From: Hyphomonas sp.
GTDB lineage: Bacteria; Pseudomonadota; Alphaproteobacteria; Caulobacterales; Hyphomonadaceae
Assembly: GCA_024743015.1 (NCBI GenBank)
Contig: JANSXJ010000004.1
Span: 1 to 25,177 of the forward strand
Length of the DNA: 25,177 bases
Direction of reading: 5' to 3'
The position numbers and the translations under genes were made by a program. Below the pieces are notes generated by a model that searched no databases, was not told the origin of the DNA, and worked only from the letters and a program-made list of their open reading frames with translations. Positions 23,370-25,177 of the stretch are shown here, in pieces. The stretch's first letter is position 1; each line of letters starts with the position of its first letter.

Positions 23370-25134
23370 CGTGTGGCTGATCGAAGGCTTGCGTCGCGGC
23401 CCCGTCAATGTCTTCGCCGCGCTCAAACAGGCCAGCAATTCGTGCCCATGCATCGGCGGGCGGTGAGCCTGCGCCCTCGACAAGGCGGACTGGCGGAGTT
23501 TGCATCCATGCAGGACGCCAGTCGGGATTGGGCTCGCATCCATGGCCCTCGATCCGGTTTCCGATGATCTGTTTCTGGACCTTGGCCGTGTCGCCCGCGC
23601 AGCTGTCCGCAAGCGATGTCGAGCCAATGTCAGCGACCATCGCATTGATTGCGCGCTTGTCGCGCAAGAGGTTGAAAAAAGCTGGGTCAGGCTTCCAATA
23701 AGTAGGCAAATCCGTCTCGCAGACGTGCAGCACCGCCTCGACGACCGGCCCGCCTGCTTCCAGCGTCTCAGCCATGGTGACGGCCAGAACCTCCATAACT
23801 TCCTCGTCCGACATGGCGAGCAAGGCGGCAAAGAGTTCGCAAAGGCGGTGGGCGTCTGTGTTGCGCCGCGCCTCTCCGCGCACACCCAGCGCCTCGAACA
23901 GGGAAGCGACATAGGCGCGTCTTTCTTCCATCTCGGCGGCGGCTTTCGAGCCTTCAAGGCTGGCGCGCGTGTCGGGTTTCTTCGTCCGGCACTCATACGC
24001 GCGAATGTCCCATAAGGCGCTTCCCGTCATCGCATGGGCCACCATCAGGCGAAGCGCGATGGCAGGCTGGTGCGCCAAGCTCGCCTGCGCTGCGACATGG
24101 CGATGCAGGAGGATGTACTCGGCCAGCGGGCCTGACATTTCCGGTTTGACGGGCGCGGCGGGCGTATCGTTCTGACCAGACTTTGCCTTCTCCTGCCGCC
24201 GCGCCTCTGCCTGTGAGATGTAGCCCTCGTGGAAGTTCACCGTCCCATCATGGCGAAGCTCGACATAGACCTTGCCGCCTTGTTTCTTCGTGCGGGTCTG
24301 GTGGTCCCAGCGATGGAAGAAGGCCCCGCGCTCAAGACAGGCAACGTCCTTCCATCCATCCGCGAGATACGCCTCGACGCGCTGCGACACGGTGGCTGAT
24401 TGCGCCTTCCAGAAGGTTTCGGGATCGGCGAACACGCCATGCTCGCCAAACAGGTCAGCGGTGATCTGTCCGTCATAATCGGCGATGTCGAACAGCGCCT
24501 TGTCGGTGGTGATGACCGCCCCGCCGGTGATCCATGCCTTGCAGTTCCGGCCTCTTGGTGCGCGTTCGTCTTGGCTCTCATAGAGGCGGAGCCATTCGGC
24601 CTGCTGGTCTTCTGTGGAGAGCGTCAGGGCGCGGATTGTCTCGCGGTCGATCTCGTCCTCGGCGTAGAGCTTGCGGATTGGCTCACTAAGCGAAGCCAGC
24701 GCCAGAACACGGCGCACCAGAAGCTCGGTGACGCCAAAGAAAGCGGCGATCTCGTCCACGCTGCGCCCTTCATCGTGAAGCCGCTTGAAGGCGGTGTACT
24801 GCTCCATTTCTGTGGCTGGCAGGCGTCCGACATTCTCGATGACGGAGGCGGCGATGGCGCTGGCAGCATCCTCCTCGCGCATAATCGCGCACGGCACTTT
24901 CGGGGTCTGCCCTGTCTCCTTCTCGATCTCTTTCAGGGCGAAGTAACGCCGCCGTCCGGCAACGACGCCAAAATGATCGCCTTCCTTGCGCACCAGCAAA
25001 GTCTGGCGAATGCCGCTCTCACGGATAGACGGCAAGATGTCGGACACGTCCGGCTTCTTTCGGCTGTGGCGCATGTTGAGTTTGGAAATCCGAAGCTCGG
25101 AGAGGGGAATGGTTTTGAGAATGGGCTGGGCCAT
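23362..25134 (-). CDS. ParB/RepB/Spo0J-family partition-like protein
   Basis: 590 aa, ATG at 25134 with AAGGAG upstream. The N-terminal ParB/sulfiredoxin-type domain is clear: IPLSELRISKLNMR (about 9-22), VVAGRRRYFAL (arginine box), ENVGRLPATEMEQYTAF, and a central helix-turn-helix SVDEIAAFFGVTELLVRRVLALASL. The long C-terminal half (from about residue 230) has no motif I know and makes it roughly twice as long as chromosomal ParB; this long form is usual for ParB-like proteins of alpha-proteobacterial ICEs and plasmids. No parA partner is within the window, so a regulatory role, rather than classical segregation, is possible. It is the first gene of the transfer/maintenance block seen here. 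Confidence 0.92.
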   Translation of the reverse strand: MAQPILKTIPLSELRISKLNMRHSRKKPDVSDILPSIRESGIRQTLLVRKEGDHFGVVAGRRRYFALKEIEKETGQTPKVPCAIMREEDAASAIAASVIENVGRLPATEMEQYTAFKRLHDEGRSVDEIAAFFGVTELLVRRVLALASLSEPIRKLYAEDEIDRETIRALTLSTEDQQAEWLRLYESQDERAPRGRNCKAWITGGAVITTDKALFDIADYDGQITADLFGEHGVFADPETFWKAQSATVSQRVEAYLADGWKDVACLERGAFFHRWDHQTRTKKQGGKVYVELRHDGTVNFHEGYISQAEARRQEKAKSGQNDTPAAPVKPEMSGPLAEYILLHRHVAAQASLAHQPAIALRLMVAHAMTGSALWDIRAYECRTKKPDTRASLEGSKAAAEMEERRAYVASLFEALGVRGEARRNTDAHRLCELFAALLAMSDEEVMEVLAVTMAETLEAGGPVVEAVLHVCETDLPTYWKPDPAFFNLLRDKRAINAMVADIGSTSLADSCAGDTAKVQKQIIGNRIEGHGCEPNPDWRPAWMQTPPVRLVEGAGSPPADAWARIAGLFERGEDIDGAATQAFDQPHAA

Positions 25135-25177
25135 GATCTGGCTCCTTGTTGATTAAGGGGTTTGGCGATTGGGGGCG

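Noticed and set aside
23292..24015. Long frames of 234 (minus) and 171 (plus) codons within the ParB-like gene
   Set aside because: Shadows of a real gene, with biased composition and no recognisable domain.
24400..25152. 250-codon plus-strand frame opposite the ParB-like gene
   Set aside because: Antisense shadow in GC-rich DNA; no motif, no ribosome site, and the minus-strand protein has clear ParB domains.
1..25177. CRISPR arrays, rRNA, toxin-antitoxin pairs, integrase gene
   Set aside because: No regularly spaced repeats, no rRNA or tRNA sequence, no toxin-antitoxin pair and no recombinase reading frame could be recognised.

Overview
The window looks alphaproteobacterial (Hyphomonadaceae- or sphingomonad-like; inferred from the TonB-receptor style, the traG/relaxase/traF/DUF736/ParB module and codon use; no rRNA or tRNA is present to confirm it). 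Every convincing intact gene is on the minus strand, so transcription runs from high to low coordinates. The window has two blocks joined by a scarred boundary near 16.6-17.0 kb.

Block 1 (401-16538) is a catabolic cluster. In transcription order it holds a TonB-dependent receptor; an HSD10-like short-chain dehydrogenase; an aldehyde dehydrogenase; an acyl-CoA synthetase; an AraC-type regulator; a crotonase-family protein; an SCP2-type thiolase; an acyl-CoA dehydrogenase; an alpha-methylacyl-CoA racemase; a lipoprotein-type PQQ/cytochrome c alcohol dehydrogenase; and a beta-propeller-like lipoprotein of unknown function. Read as a pathway: outer-membrane uptake, periplasmic oxidation of an alcohol, oxidation of the aldehyde to an acid, CoA activation, epimerisation of a 2-methyl centre, then dehydrogenation, hydration, 3-OH oxidation and thiolytic or retro-aldol cleavage. 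The racemase and the HSD10-like enzyme point to a methyl-branched substrate such as an isoprenoid or sterol side chain. The substrate itself is inference. Several core beta-oxidation enzymes show changed catalytic positions by eye.

The junction (about 16555-17043) holds a 67-bp element with perfect 18-bp terminal inverted repeats (TG...CA ends). It abuts a decapitated potassium-channel fragment that begins exactly at the selectivity filter (GYGD), the only recognisable gene remnant on the plus strand.

Block 2 (17044-25134) is the transfer/maintenance part of a conjugative element (ICE or plasmid): ParB-like protein, DUF736 protein, small helix-turn-helix protein, TraF-type signal peptidase, DUF3363 relaxase, TraG/VirD4 coupling protein and a ribbon-helix-helix-like protein. 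The mating-pair (trb) genes that often follow traG in such modules are not in the window, so the catabolic block either is cargo inserted downstream of traG or adjoins a truncated element. Two intergenic regions (21441-21675 and 22909-23361) hold repeats and hairpins that could be transfer origin or regulatory structures.
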